A DNA stretch of 64,000 bases from Vigna angularis (taxonomy: Eukaryota; Streptophyta; Magnoliopsida; Fabales; Fabaceae), in the NCBI RefSeq assembly GCF_016808095.1, contig NC_068975.1, positions 3,410,001 through 3,474,000 of the forward strand. Reading direction: 5' to 3'. The translations under genes and the position numbers were made by a program. The notes below the pieces were generated by a model. The model made no database searches, was not told the DNA's origin, and worked only from the letters and a program-made list of their open reading frames with translations. Position 1 is the stretch's first letter. Each line of letters begins with the position of its first letter. Of the stretch, positions 10,254 to 20,948 are shown piece by piece.

Positions 10254-11389
10254 TTTCAGAAGCGGCTGCAGCGGAATGGTTAGCGTGGAATAACAAACCA
10301 AGAGGGTTTTCAATACTAACGTGTGCCTTTTAATTTCTACTCAATTAAACTTACTTAGCAATTAATAAAGACAAATAATGCAAGAGTAAGGTAGAGAGAA
10401 ATTTGCACAGATGATTTTATCCTGGTTCGGATCTTACCAATCCTACGTCCAGTCGCTTATCTCAAAACAAGATAAACCTTTCACTAATCACAAAACAATT
10501 ACAAACTACAATCACAAAGATACAATTTGTAAGAGTTTAGAAACCACCTCTCTTGATGCCACAAGAGATGAGACAACCACCTCCTTTGAGTCTTCACAAA
10601 GGATGACCACCTCCTTCGAATGTTTCACGAAGGATGAACCAACTTACACCTCCTTTGAATCTTCACAAAGGATGACCACCTCCTTCGAATGCTTCACGAA
10701 GGATGAACTTCCTCTTCCGAACACCTCCTTAGACACACCAAGGATGAATCAGCTATTCCTCTATCACCGTAGAAGTATTCCACCAACTCTACAGACAGAG
10801 TTTCCTTAGCTGAGCAAGAGCACACAATTCTCAAGAGTTTCAGAGTATTTGAGCACAAGGGAAGAGTTTCTCTAGTTGGTTCATTGTCTCTTGAGAGGAA
10901 ATGAGAGTCTATTTATAGACTCATCCAAAGACTCTTCCATTTTTCGTTTTCAGCCTTTCACACTGTGTTAATCGATTAGCTACAGTGGTTAATCGATTAG
11001 CACCCCAACGGATAGTTCAACGGCTCTTAAAACGGCTAGTTTTTCAAACGGCTCCTGTGTTAATCGATTAACAGTCCTTGTTAATCGATTAACGTTAATC
11101 GATTAACACCCTCTGTTAATCGATTAACACTGCAATGCTGAGCTTCTTCATGGCACACTGGAACAATCGATTAACACCCTCTGTTAATCGATTAGCACTG
11201 CACAGTTTTGGCTTTTTGGTTTATTTTTACATCACTTTTGAATGCATACATAAAACTACTAATTTTCCTATGTTCATACAATTATTACAAAAGATTACAA
11301 GTCTTCAAAAGATCATTCTTCATGAGTCTTGGTTGTTCTTGACTTGATTTGGATATCATCAAAACTTCATCTTCATCATTTTGCTAACA
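10254..11389 (-). repeat. 3' LTR of gag-only copia, with AATCGATT array
   Basis: The U3 part (about 10967-11195) contains eight copies of the palindrome AATCGATT, mostly in the form ttaatcgattaa/g, interspersed with AACGG motifs. A TATA-like tctataaatagac (minus strand; plus 10908-10920) lies about 50 bp downstream of the array in element sense. An open frame on the plus strand (10411-10809) is made of short duplicated LTR sequence and is not a gene. Confidence 0.93.
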
Positions 11390-12141
11390 ATCTCCCCCTT
11401 TTTGATGATGATCAAAACCTTCTTGATTTAAACCTTTTGGTAATAATATGTATTTAAAATACAACTTAAGGAAGAAACAATTGTTAGTGAACTTAGAAAT
11501 AAGCTTTAAATATTTCTCCCCCTTTTTGATCATTATTAAAAAGTGATGTAGTATAGCTCCCCCTAAATTTATTAGAAAATATACTCCCCCTTAATAAAAG
11601 CATGTATGTATAGAAATAATAAGAAAAGCAACATACATTTTATTGAATTTAAAGAGGCAAGCATACAAGGAAATATAAAGGGCATACACTAATAAAAACA
11701 TAGAAATATAAAGTACCCCTTTAGATATCCCTCCAATTTTGTAATGAGAATCCTCTAGGTTGTTTTCATATTTTGTTTAGATCTTCATCTTGAGGATTGT
11801 CATCATTCTTCACTTCATTTGTTGTTTTCTACAAATTTTCATCATTGCCTGCAAATAATTTAAATGACTCAAGAGGTTTTGCCTCAAGGTCTACAATTTC
11901 ATCAAGGACAACATGCACACATTCTTCTATTTCAAATGTTTTCCGTTTGAAAACTATATATGCTTAAAACAAATTCCATATACCTTGGAATAAAAATTTC
12001 TTAATTCTTCTTTTCAAATATTTAGAACAAAAACAATTTTTAAAAATTTTCTTAAATATTGTTTTAAGGAAATTCTAAATTTTAAACAATAGGTACCCAA
12101 CTATTTTGTATGGGTCCTTTGGGTTAGTTTGAAAATTGAAA
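11390..12141 (-). other. Non-coding 3' internal region of gag-only copia
   Basis: About 750 bp between the gag stop and the polypurine tract hold no open frame, although pol would lie here in an autonomous element. The plus strand shows several cttttttgatcatt-type phrases near the tract. No pol remnants are recognisable. Confidence 0.7.
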
Positions 12142-13797
12142 TCATTTTACAACCCAAATAAATCTACCACTAGGAACACCATAATGCTTAATTTTACATT
12201 TGTTAGATGTATGACCCTTTTTCATACAATAAAAGCATGATACAACATTTGTATTCCTATAAGTTGTTCCTTTTTCTACCCAAGTTCTACGGGTTCTATG
12301 ATTATGTTTATTTTTAATTCTAGGAACATACTTATTTTTAACAACCTTATTTTCATTAGTTTTACTACATTCTCCTGAGGTTGTTTCATCTAGTAGTTTC
12401 TTATGATTAACACAAGATGCACATTTATCACTACTAGTAAATTTACCTTTTTCATAAATTAAAACTTTATTTTTCAAAATTTTATTTTCTTCAAAAGTAT
12501 TTTCAAAATTTAATTTTAAATTCTTATTTTCTTCAAGAATATTTTCAAAATCTGATTTCAAATTTTTATTTTCTTCAGAAATATTTTCAAAATTTAATTT
12601 TAAATTTTTGAAATCCTTTTTCAATTTCTTATGAGCAAGATCTAGTTTTTCAGATTCTACTATTAAAGCAGCATAAATTTCATGCAATTCATCTTCACTA
12701 ATTTGACTAGAATTATCAGAATCGCTAGATGTACTTACTTGGCTTCTAGCGTCGTCGTTCACCACTAAACAGATGTTTGCTTCTTCATCTGAGTAGCTTG
12801 AATCTGAAATGGTCTCATTGTCGTCTTCCCATGCAATGTATGCCTTCTTTTTCTTGAAGAATGTCTTTTCTTCACCCTTCTTTTGATTTGGGCAGTCTGC
12901 TTTTAAATGTCCCTTTTCTCCGCAACCGTAGCATCGGTAATTTGAGGAAGATACTGGATTATCTTTCTTTTCGTATCTAAATTTTCCTTTACCTTTAGAC
13001 TTCATGAACCTGTTGAGCCTTTTTATCATGAGTCTCAATTCTTCTTCTTCGTCTGAGTCTTCATCTTCCGATTTACCTTTGCTTCTTTCAACCTCAGATT
13101 TCAAGGCTAGACTCTTTTTCTTAGTTTTTGCTTTTGCTTCTTCTTCATCTAGTCTTCCGAGGTCAAGTTCATGTTCCCTCAACTTTCCAAAAAGTGCCGC
13201 CATAGTCATGGTGTTCAGATTTTGTGACTCAGAAATTGCAGTCACTTTTGGTTGCCAAGACCTGTCTAAAGATTTCAGAATTTTTATATTAAGCTCATCA
13301 GTATCGAAAGATTTACCTAGTCCAATGAGATGATTGACAATGTTGGTGAAGCGTTTTTGAACATCTACTATTGTTTCCCCTTGCTTCATCCTGAACATTT
13401 CGTATTCCTGGATTAAGGTATTCTTTCTAGCTCTCTTAACATCATCTGTACCTTCATGGGTTACTTTAAGTACTTCCCACATTTCTTGTGCAGTTTTACA
13501 AATAGAAATCCTGTAAAACTCATCAACAGTTAAAGCAGATGAAATAATATTACGAGCTTTTACATCATTACCAAATTTTTTCTTATCTTGAGCAGTCCAT
13601 TGGTCACGGGGCTTTGGTTCCTGCATATTGTTAATTGGAACAAAAGGACCAGATGCAACAGCATCCCAAATATCTATATCAATAGATTCCATAAAAATTT
13701 GCATTCTAACCTTCCAGAATGCGTAATTTTCACCTGTGAATAGTGGTGGTCTATTGATAGAAGCACCCTCTGCAAAGGTTTGATGTGATCCCGCCAT
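12142..13797 (-). CDS. Copia gag (nucleocapsid/capsid) protein
   Basis: This gag protein of about 551 residues would form the capsid of the virus-like particle and bind element RNA. I chose the ATG at 13797 (MAGSHQTFAEG) because codons upstream of it lie in the primer binding site region. The N-terminal capsid part carries the usual copia gag start (PPLFTGENYAFWKVRM). An acidic serine stretch follows near residue 245, then a first zinc knuckle CYGCGEKGHLKADC, a predicted coiled coil built on repeated EENKNLK units, and a second knuckle CFYCMKKGHTSNKC near the C-terminus. The frame is open throughout and ends with its own stop, with no protease after it. Two knuckles separated by a coiled coil are unusual compared with the single knuckle of most copia gags. 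Confidence 0.88.
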   Translation of the reverse strand: MAGSHQTFAEGASINRPPLFTGENYAFWKVRMQIFMESIDIDIWDAVASGPFVPINNMQEPKPRDQWTAQDKKKFGNDVKARNIISSALTVDEFYRISICKTAQEMWEVLKVTHEGTDDVKRARKNTLIQEYEMFRMKQGETIVDVQKRFTNIVNHLIGLGKSFDTDELNIKILKSLDRSWQPKVTAISESQNLNTMTMAALFGKLREHELDLGRLDEEEAKAKTKKKSLALKSEVERSKGKSEDEDSDEEEELRLMIKRLNRFMKSKGKGKFRYEKKDNPVSSSNYRCYGCGEKGHLKADCPNQKKGEEKTFFKKKKAYIAWEDDNETISDSSYSDEEANICLVVNDDARSQVSTSSDSDNSSQISEDELHEIYAALIVESEKLDLAHKKLKKDFKNLKLNFENISEENKNLKSDFENILEENKNLKLNFENTFEENKILKNKVLIYEKGKFTSSDKCASCVNHKKLLDETTSGECSKTNENKVVKNKYVPRIKNKHNHRTRRTWVEKGTTYRNTNVVSCFYCMKKGHTSNKCKIKHYGVPSGRFIWVVK

Positions 13798-13831
13798 TTG
13801 AATGACTATCAAAGCAAGCTCTGATACCAAT

Positions 13832-14967
13832 TTTCAGAAGCAGCTGCAGCGGAATGGTTAGCGTGGAATAACAAACCAAGAGGGTTTTCAATACTAACGT
13901 GTGCCTTTTAATTTCTACTCAATTAAACTTACTTAGCAATTAATAAAGACAAATAATGCAAGAGTAAGGTAGAGAGAAATTTGCACAGATGATTTTATCC
14001 TGGTTCGGATCTTACCAATCCTACGTCCAGTCGCTTATCTCAAAACAAGACAAACCTTTCACTAATCACAAAACAATTACAAACTACAATCACAAAGATA
14101 CAATTTGTAAGAGTTTAGAAACCACCTCTCTTGATGCCACAAGAGATGAGACAACCACCTCCTTTGAGTCTTCACAAAGGATGACCACCTCCTTCGAATG
14201 CTTCACGAAGGATGAACCAACTTACACCTCCTTTGAATCTTCACAAAGGATGACCACCTCCTTCGAATGCTTCACGAAGGATGAACTTCCTCTTCCGAAT
14301 ACCTCCTTAGACACACCAAGGATGAATCAGCTATTCCTCTATCACCGTAGAAGTATTCCACCAACTCTACAGACAGAGTTTCCTTAGCTGAGCAAGAGCA
14401 CACAATTCTCAAGAGTTTCAGAGTATTTGAGCACAAGGGAAGAGTTTCTCTAGTTGGTTCATTGTCTCTTGAGAGGAAATGAGAGTCTATTTATAGACTC
14501 ATCCAAAGACTCTTCCATTTTTCGTTTTCAGCCTTTCACACTGTGTTAATCGATTAGCTACAGTGGTTAATCGATTAGCACCCCAACGGATAGTTCAACG
14601 GCTCTTAAAACGGCTAGTTTTTCAAACGGCTCCTGTGTTAATCGATTAACAGTCCTTGTTAATCGATTAACGTTAATCGATTAACACCCTCTGTTAATCG
14701 ATTAACACTGCAATGTTGGGCTTCTTCATGGCACACTGGAACAATCGATTAACACCCTCTGTTAATCGATTAGCACTGCACAGTTTTGGCTTTTTGGTTT
14801 ATTTTTACATCACTTTTGAATGCATACATAAAACTACTAATTTTCTTATGTTCATACAATTATTACAAAAGATTACAAGTCTTCAAAAGATCATTCTTCA
14901 TGAGTCTTGGTTGTTCTTGACTTGATTTGGATATCATCAAAACTTCATCTTCATCATTTTGCTAACA
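13832..14967 (-). repeat. 5' LTR of gag-only copia, with AATCGATT array
   Basis: This 1136-bp partner of 10254-11389 has the same eight AATCGATT palindromes (about 14545-14775) and the same TATA-like box. The right border is followed by the target duplication GGTAT. Confidence 0.93.
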
Positions 14968-14972
14968 GGTAT

Positions 14973-15503
14973 TGTGTCACGATTTCCTTAGATACGAACA
15001 TTCCGTGAATGTCTTTCTTGTTACTCGCACTTGCTACTGATCTGATTGTGTAGACTACTCATCAAATGTCACTTTTGTTATTTTCGAACGTCGAGCACTT
15101 AATGTCATTTAATGCTTGTTCATAACAATAGAGTGCTTTTTTATTTTTTATCATTGAGGTAGCCTTTGACAATTAAGATTTTCTTCTAAATATGCAAAGT
15201 GTTGATTAAAGACTTCATCGTCTGATGAAGTAATGTTTTAGCTCATGGTAACGTTTAGATAGAGTAAACGTTTCTTGTGATTTTTCCTTTTTTGACAAAC
15301 AACTTTTTGCTTAGTTTAAGTTTTCTCTATTGTTTTAAGTTTTAATCTTTTAGTGTGTTTTATCATTGACATCATCTTGACATGTTTACTTTTCCTGAGA
15401 GCTAAATTGAATACCTTTTTAGGTATGATAAGTTTTATGCTTTTAGCTTCAACTCTCTTAGATGCTTTTGACTTTATAGTCATTTTGCATTGTGTGTGGT
15501 TGT
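14973..15503. other. Unclassified DNA between two copia elements
   Basis: No gene is supported. The short opposing reading frames near 15316-15673 overlap the start of the next LTR and look like chance. This is probably the continuation of the older host repeat interrupted at 10253. Confidence 0.4.
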
Positions 15504-16574
15504 TGTTAGCAAAAATCACAGATGAAGTTTTGATGATGAACATATTTGCACAAGTCAAGATCCATAAAGACAAATTGAAGATCTCTGTATTATATAAAGC
15601 TTTTATAATAATCAAAATTGATGTAATAGTGCTCAAATATGTATTAGGGTTGATTCTTGTAATTTATATTTGATTTATTGACTGTTGAGAATCATCCACA
15701 AGTTGTTTTAATCGATTAAACCCAGTTTTAATCGATTAAAACGAGGCTAGCACTGAAAACCCAATTGCCCCTGTAATAATCGATTAAGGCTAATAATAAT
15801 CGATTAGTTAATCGATTATTCCTGAGAATAATCGATTATTCCTGAGAATAATCGATTAACACTAGCCGTTGGGGGTTTCAGATTTGAAAAACTAGCCGTT
15901 GTACTCATTTTAATCGATTAATACTTGTGTTAATCGATTATATGCGTTAGATGGCCCGTTTTCGAAGAATGGAAGAGTATTAGGCTGAGTCTATAAAATG
16001 GCTCACTCTTTATCTCAAAAATAACTCTTCCCTTGTGCTAAAGATCTCTGAACTCTTTGAGAACTCTGTTGAAGCTAAGGAAACTCTTGTCTGCAAAGTC
16101 CTGAAGTGCTACTGCGATGACAAAGGAATAGCTTGTTCATCCTTGGTGTATCCGAGGAAGTGCCTGGAAGAGAATCATCCTTTGTGAATCATTCGAAGGA
16201 GGTGGTCATCCTTTGTGAAGATTCAAAGGAAGTGTAAGTTCGTCTCTTGTGGTTTCAAGAAAGGTGGTATTTCTAAAACTCTTACAAATTGTTTTTCTTT
16301 GTGATTAATATTTGTAACTGTTTTGTGTTAGTGAAAAAGGTTTATCTTGTTTGAGATAAGCGATTGGACGTAGGATCCGAGTGATCTGAACCAGGATAAA
16401 ATAACCTGTGCAATATTTCTCTTTCCCTTACTCTGTCATTTATATTTAATTATCTGCTCAGTAAGAAAAATTAAGAGAAAAATAATAAAAGGCACGATAA
16501 TAGTATATAACCAATTCACCCCCCCCCCTCTTGGTTGGTTCCACGCTAATAATTCCGTTGCAGCGATTCTAACA
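15504..16574 (+). repeat. 5' LTR of Copia-3, with AATCGATT array
   Basis: This 1071-bp LTR carries in U3 (about 15705-15942) nine copies of AATCGATT, several as ttttaatcgattaaaa or aataatcgattatt, with actagccgtt motifs between them. A TATA-like tctataaaatgg lies at about 15990-16001, roughly 50 bp downstream of the last palindrome, matching the arrangement in the gag-only element. The R/U5 part shares phrases such as aactcttcccttgtgct with that element. Confidence 0.88.
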
Positions 16575-16608
16575 ATTGGTATCAGAGCTTGCTTTGATAG
16601 TCATTCAA

Positions 16609-19600
16609 ATGGCAGGATCACATCAAACCTTTGCAGAGGGTGCATCAATCAATAGACCCCCACTATTCACAGGTGAGAACTATGCATTCTGGAAGGTAAG
16701 AATGCAAATATTTATTGAATCTATTGATTGTGAAATTTGGGATGTTATTGCGTCTGGCTCTTCTATTCTACAGGGTCTCTGTCTGCAAAACTGCTCAAGA
16801 AATGTGGGATGTACTCAGAGTGACGCATGAAGGAACAGATGATGTAAAGAGGGCAAGGAAGAACTCCTTAATCCAAGAGTATGAAATGTTCTTGATGAAG
16901 CAAGGAGAAACAATTTCAGACGTTCAAAAACGCTTCACCAACATTGTCAATCATCTCATTGGACTGGGTAAGTCATTTGATACCGATGAACTTAACATTA
17001 AAATCTTGAAGTCTTTAGACAGGTCGTGGCAACCAAAGGTGACTGCAATCTCAGAGTCACAAAACCTCAACACCCTGACTATGGCGGCACTCTTTGGAAA
17101 GTTGAGGGAACATGAACTAGATCTTGGAAGACTTGATGAAGAAGAAGCAAAAGCCAAAAACAACAAGAAGAGTTTGGCATTAAAGTCGGAGGTTGAAAGA
17201 AGCAAAGGTAAATCGGAAGATGAAGACTCAGACGAAGAGGAAAATTTAAGTCTTGTGATCAAATGGTTAAACAAGTTCATGAAGTCTAAAGGTAAAGGAA
17301 GATTTAGATACGAAAAGAAAGACAATCAAATATCTTCCTCAAATTACCAATGCTACGACTGTGGAGAAAAGGGGCATCCAAAAGCAGACTGCCCAAATCA
17401 AAAGAAGGGTGAAGACAAAAAGGAGAAAAGATTCTTCAAGAAAAAGAAGGCATACATTGCATGGGAAGACGACAATGAGACCATTTCAGATTCAAGCGAC
17501 TCAGATGAAGAAGCAAACATCTGTTTGATGGCAGATGATGATAATGTCAGCCAAGTATTACAGAAATCAAGAAAAGTCATGTGGTGTCTCGATAGTGGTT
17601 GCTCAAAACACATGACAGGAGACAAAACGAAGTTCACAAATTTTAAAGAAAAGGAACAAGGCTTTGTTACCTATGGTGACAACAACAAAGGAAGAATTCT
17701 TGGAAAAGGGGATATAGGAAGCAAAGACACCTTGATGATCAAAGACGTGCTATATGTAGAAGGACTAAGGCATAACTTAATTAGCATAAGTCAACTGTGC
17801 GACAAAGGACTCAAGGTAACCTTTGAGAAGAATTCTTGCACTATTTTTAAGAATGATTCTTCTGAAATTGCATTAAAAGGAGTTAGACATAATAATATTT
17901 ATTTAATTGATTTAGAAAATGCATGAAACAAAAATATTTCATGTTTAGTTGTTAAAGAGGAAAACCCATGGTTATGGCATAGGCGTGATGCTCATATACA
18001 TATGCAACAATTAAACAAACTTATATCTAGAGATCTAGTAATTGGTTTACCTAAATTAAAGTTTGTAAAAGATAAATTGTGTGATGCATGTCAAAAGGGT
18101 AAACAAGTTAAAAATTCCTTTCATTCAAAAAATATCGTTTCTACTTTAAAACCTTTAGAACTTTTACATATAGATTTATTTGGTCCATCAAGGATAAAAA
18201 GTTTTGGTGGAAACTATTATGCTTTAGTTATTGTTGATGATTTTTCAAGATACACTTGGACTTTGTTTCTCACTCTTAAAAGTGAAGCTTTTAAAGATTT
18301 TAAAAAGTTTGTTGTTTTAGTTCAAAATGAAAAGGATCTAAGAATAAAAGCTATTAGAAGTGACCATGGTGGTGAATTTCAAAATGAATTATTTGAAAGT
18401 TTTTGTGAAGAACATGGTATTTCTCATAACTATTCTTCACCTAGAACTCCCCAACAAAATGGAGTTGTAGAAAGAAAGAATAGATCCTTAGAGGAACTGG
18501 CTCATACTATGTTAAATGAAAATAATGTTCCTAAACAATTTTGGGCTGATGCTGTGAGTACTGCTTGCCAATTTTTAAATAGAATGATAATTCGACCTAT
18601 TTTAAAACGTACTCCTTACGAGCTTTTCAAAAATAGAAAACCAAATGTTTCCCATTTAAAAATTTTTGGATGCAAATGCTATGTTTTAAACAATGGAAAA
18701 CTAAATTTGGGAAAATTTGATTCAAAAGCTGATGAAGGAATTTTTCTTGGATATTCTTTAACAAGCAAAGCATATAGAATTTTTAATAGGAAAATGTTCA
18801 CAATAGAGGAATCCATACATGTTACTTTTGATGAAATTATGGACCTTGAGGCAAAACCTCTTGAGTCAGAAGAATCTGATGTAGGAACAAGTGAAGATTC
18901 ATCAAAGGAGACAAATGAAGAGAAGAATCATGACAATCCTCAAGATGAAGATTTAAATAAAATATGGCGACAACCTAGAGGATTATCTTTGGACAACATA
19001 ATTGGCGATATCACACAAGGGGTAAACACAAGAAGTAATATTGTAAATTATTGTATGAATGTTGCTTTTGTGTCACAGATTGAACCAAAGAATATTAAAG
19101 AAGCCCTTCAAGATGAAAAATGGTGTATCGCAATGCAAGAAGAACTCAGCCAGTTTGAAAGAAATCAAGTGTGGGAATTAATTCCCAGAAAAGACACTCA
19201 TCAAGTAATTGGAACAAAGTGGGTGTTCAGAAACAAACTGGATGAAGAAGGAAACATCACCAAGAATAAAGCTAGGCTTGTGGCAAAAGGATATAGTCAA
19301 GAAGAAGGTATAGATTATGATGAGACATACGTTCCAGTTGCCAGGTTAGAGGCAATACGCCTACTTCTTGCTTATGCATCTATAATGAAATTTAAATTAT
19401 TTCAAATGGATGTTAAAAGTGCTTTTCTAAACGGTTATATCAAAGAAGAAGTATTTGTTGAACAACCACCTGGTTTTGAGGATTTTAAAAATCCAAATCA
19501 CATCTACAAATTAAAGAAACCACTATATGGTTTAAAACAAGCACCTAGATCTTGGTATGAACGTCTTAGATATTTTCTTGTAGAAAATGGTTTCAACAGA

Positions 19601-20118
19601 GGAAAAATTGATTCAACATTATTTATTAAAAGAATTGGAAAACATTTTCTAATTGTTCAAGTATACGTAGATGATATTATTTTTGGTTCATCTAACGCAA
19701 CTCTTTGCGAGAATTTCGCTAAGTCCATGCAGGGAGAATTTGAGATGTCAATGATGGGATAACTTACTTTCTTCCTCGAACTTCAAATCAAACAAATGGA
19801 GAAAGGAACCTTTATATCTCAAACCAAGTATTGCAGGGAAATCCTTAAAAAGTTTGAGATGGACAATGCTAAAGAAGCATCAACTCCCATGGGAACATCC
19901 TGCTACTTAGACAAAGATGAGACAGGTAAAGAGGTAAGTCAGACCAAATACAGAGGTATGATTGGCTCTCTATTATATCTTACTGCTAGTAGACCTGATA
20001 TCATGCAAAGTGTATATGTGTGTGCTAGGTATCAGTCAAGCCCTAGAGAGTCTCATCTTACTGCAGTAAAACGCATTTTTAAATACCTTAAGGGGACAAC
20101 ATCCTTTGGTTTATGGTT
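16609..20118 (+). pseudogene. Copia-3 gag-pol polyprotein, disrupted
   Basis: Gag starts at the ATG at 16609 (MAGSHQTFAEG). Near 16765 a deletion of about 50 codons relative to the related gag at 12142-13797 shifts the frame, and the frame then runs on to 17926. Features in order: zinc knuckle CYDCGEKGHPKADC, protease WCLDSGCSKHM, integrase (LCDACQKGK, then IDLFGPS, RSDHGGEF and VERKNRS), and RT (MDVKSAFLNG, catalytic YVDDIIFGS). There is an in-frame TGA at 17924-17926 between protease and integrase, and an in-frame TAA just before 19763 replaces a conserved glutamate codon at the end of RT. Coding similarity ends at YLKGTTSFGLW near 20118. RNase H is lost. Confidence 0.9.
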
Positions 20119-20304
20119 AATTGTGTTGGATGGACAACATCCTTTGGTTTATGGTTTATGGTTATCTCTAAGTGTATCAGTATTATGGTTAATTGTGTTG
20201 GATCATGATTGACCAATCTGCTTTAGGACTAATCGTTCCCGTTAGCTTATCATTGAATGGCTTAAGGGATGGTTGACCATCCGACCTGTGACTAACTTGA
20301 CAGT
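20119..20304. repeat. Scrambled junction and host repeat
   Basis: Immediately after the copia breakpoint the sequence contains a second copy of ggacaacatcctttggttta (20094 and 20132) and two copies of atggttaattgtgttgga (about 20113 and 20186). These look like filler copied during break repair. From about 20160 on it matches the host repeat seen at 1-221. The last five bases ACAGT (20300-20304) are the left target duplication of the next element. Confidence 0.7.
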
Positions 20305-20395
20305 TGTAAGATCCGAGAAATTCAAATGCAATAAGAGAATGATGTTGATCTTCTTGCTAAATGTTTTGTTTATGAGAAGGCTTGTTTTCACCAAG

Positions 20396-20468
20396 TGTTG
20401 TATAGCCCAATTGGTAAAAGCTCCATGTGGAGAGCCGGTGGTTTTGTGTTCAAACACGGTTAGGTGCA
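20396..20468 (+). other. tRNA-like segment with A-box and B-box motifs
   Basis: The segment has tagcccaattggtaaaagct (D-arm/box A-like, from 20403) and gtgttcaaacac (T-arm/box B-like, 20446-20457), about 31 nt apart, as in a tRNA gene. The T-arm pairs tgtg with cacg around ttcaaa. The acceptor ends pair poorly and no clear anticodon arm is seen, so it is not a working tRNA gene. It may be a SINE-like remnant or an internal Pol III promoter carried by the element. Confidence 0.4.
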
Positions 20469-20613
20469 TATTTATTGTGTTTTATTCTTTTCGGTGTGGC
20501 TGTTTCATTTTGGTAGGTCATTTTATGATTTTGGTTAATTTTAAAATAAACATTAGTTAAAATAAAAATATGGGCAATTGAAACTGAGATTTGTGGGAAT
20601 GAAATATCTAAAA

Positions 20614-20876
20614 TGTTGGGTATCAGTCATACAACACAAGCACACACAACTAAAATTAAAGATGAGAAAATTTATAACTAACACAAAACCAAGGGCAAGG
20701 TCAAGAAAAATATTTACTAGATAGAAGAGATTACAACACCCTCTCTTTAGAGCAAGGAGGATACAAGTAATTTTGGTGCATCTTACACCTTCCCTTACAC
20801 CTCTATTTATATGCAAATGAGGGAGGGAAATCTTTGCCCACTTTAGATGTGGGACTTCTAAGACAAACTTCTAACA
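20614..20876 (-). repeat. 3' LTR of Copia-4
   Basis: This 263-bp LTR is the partner of 23121-23383. The polypurine tract lies at its right edge. Confidence 0.92.
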
Positions 20877-20948
20877 ATTCTCCCACTTGAAGATTTGATT
20901 GAATCAATCATGTCTTCACAATACTTTGTCTTCCTTGTCAGTTTAATG

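Larger units (their letters stand above)
10254..14967 (-). mobile_element. Gag-only non-autonomous Ty1/copia element
   Basis: This is a complete element on the minus strand with 1136-bp LTRs (10254-11389 and 13832-14967) of equal length that differ at about seven positions by eye. It is flanked by the target duplication GGTAT (10249-10253 and 14968-14972). A polypurine tract (atctccccc on the plus strand) follows the left LTR and a tRNA-Met primer site (gctctgatacca) precedes the right LTR. The LTR starts TGTTAGC in element sense but appears to end CTGAAA rather than CA, a non-canonical terminus. The internal region of 2442 bp encodes gag only; protease, integrase and RT are absent, so it must be moved by a partner element. 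Gag resembles that of the truncated copia at 15504. Confidence 0.93.
15504..20118 (+). mobile_element. Ty1/copia element, 3'-truncated (Copia-3)
   Basis: The 5' LTR (15504-16574) begins TGTTAGC and ends TTCTAACA and is followed by a tRNA-Met primer site TGGTATCAGAGCTTGC (16577-16592). Gag, protease, integrase and RT follow on the plus strand. The copia sequence stops abruptly at about 20118 inside the RNase H-proximal region; the rest of RNase H, the polypurine tract and the 3' LTR are gone, so no target duplication can be checked. The LTR start and the gag are related to the gag-only element at 10254-14967. Confidence 0.9.

Noticed and set aside
10411..10809. 132-codon frame repeated at 13989-14387
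   Set aside because: It lies within both LTRs and encodes only repeats of the short LTR phrase ttcacaaaggatgaccacc; it is antisense to the element and not a gene.
20396..20468. Functional tRNA gene
   Set aside because: The D- and T-arm motifs are present, but the acceptor stem does not pair convincingly and the anticodon arm is unclear.
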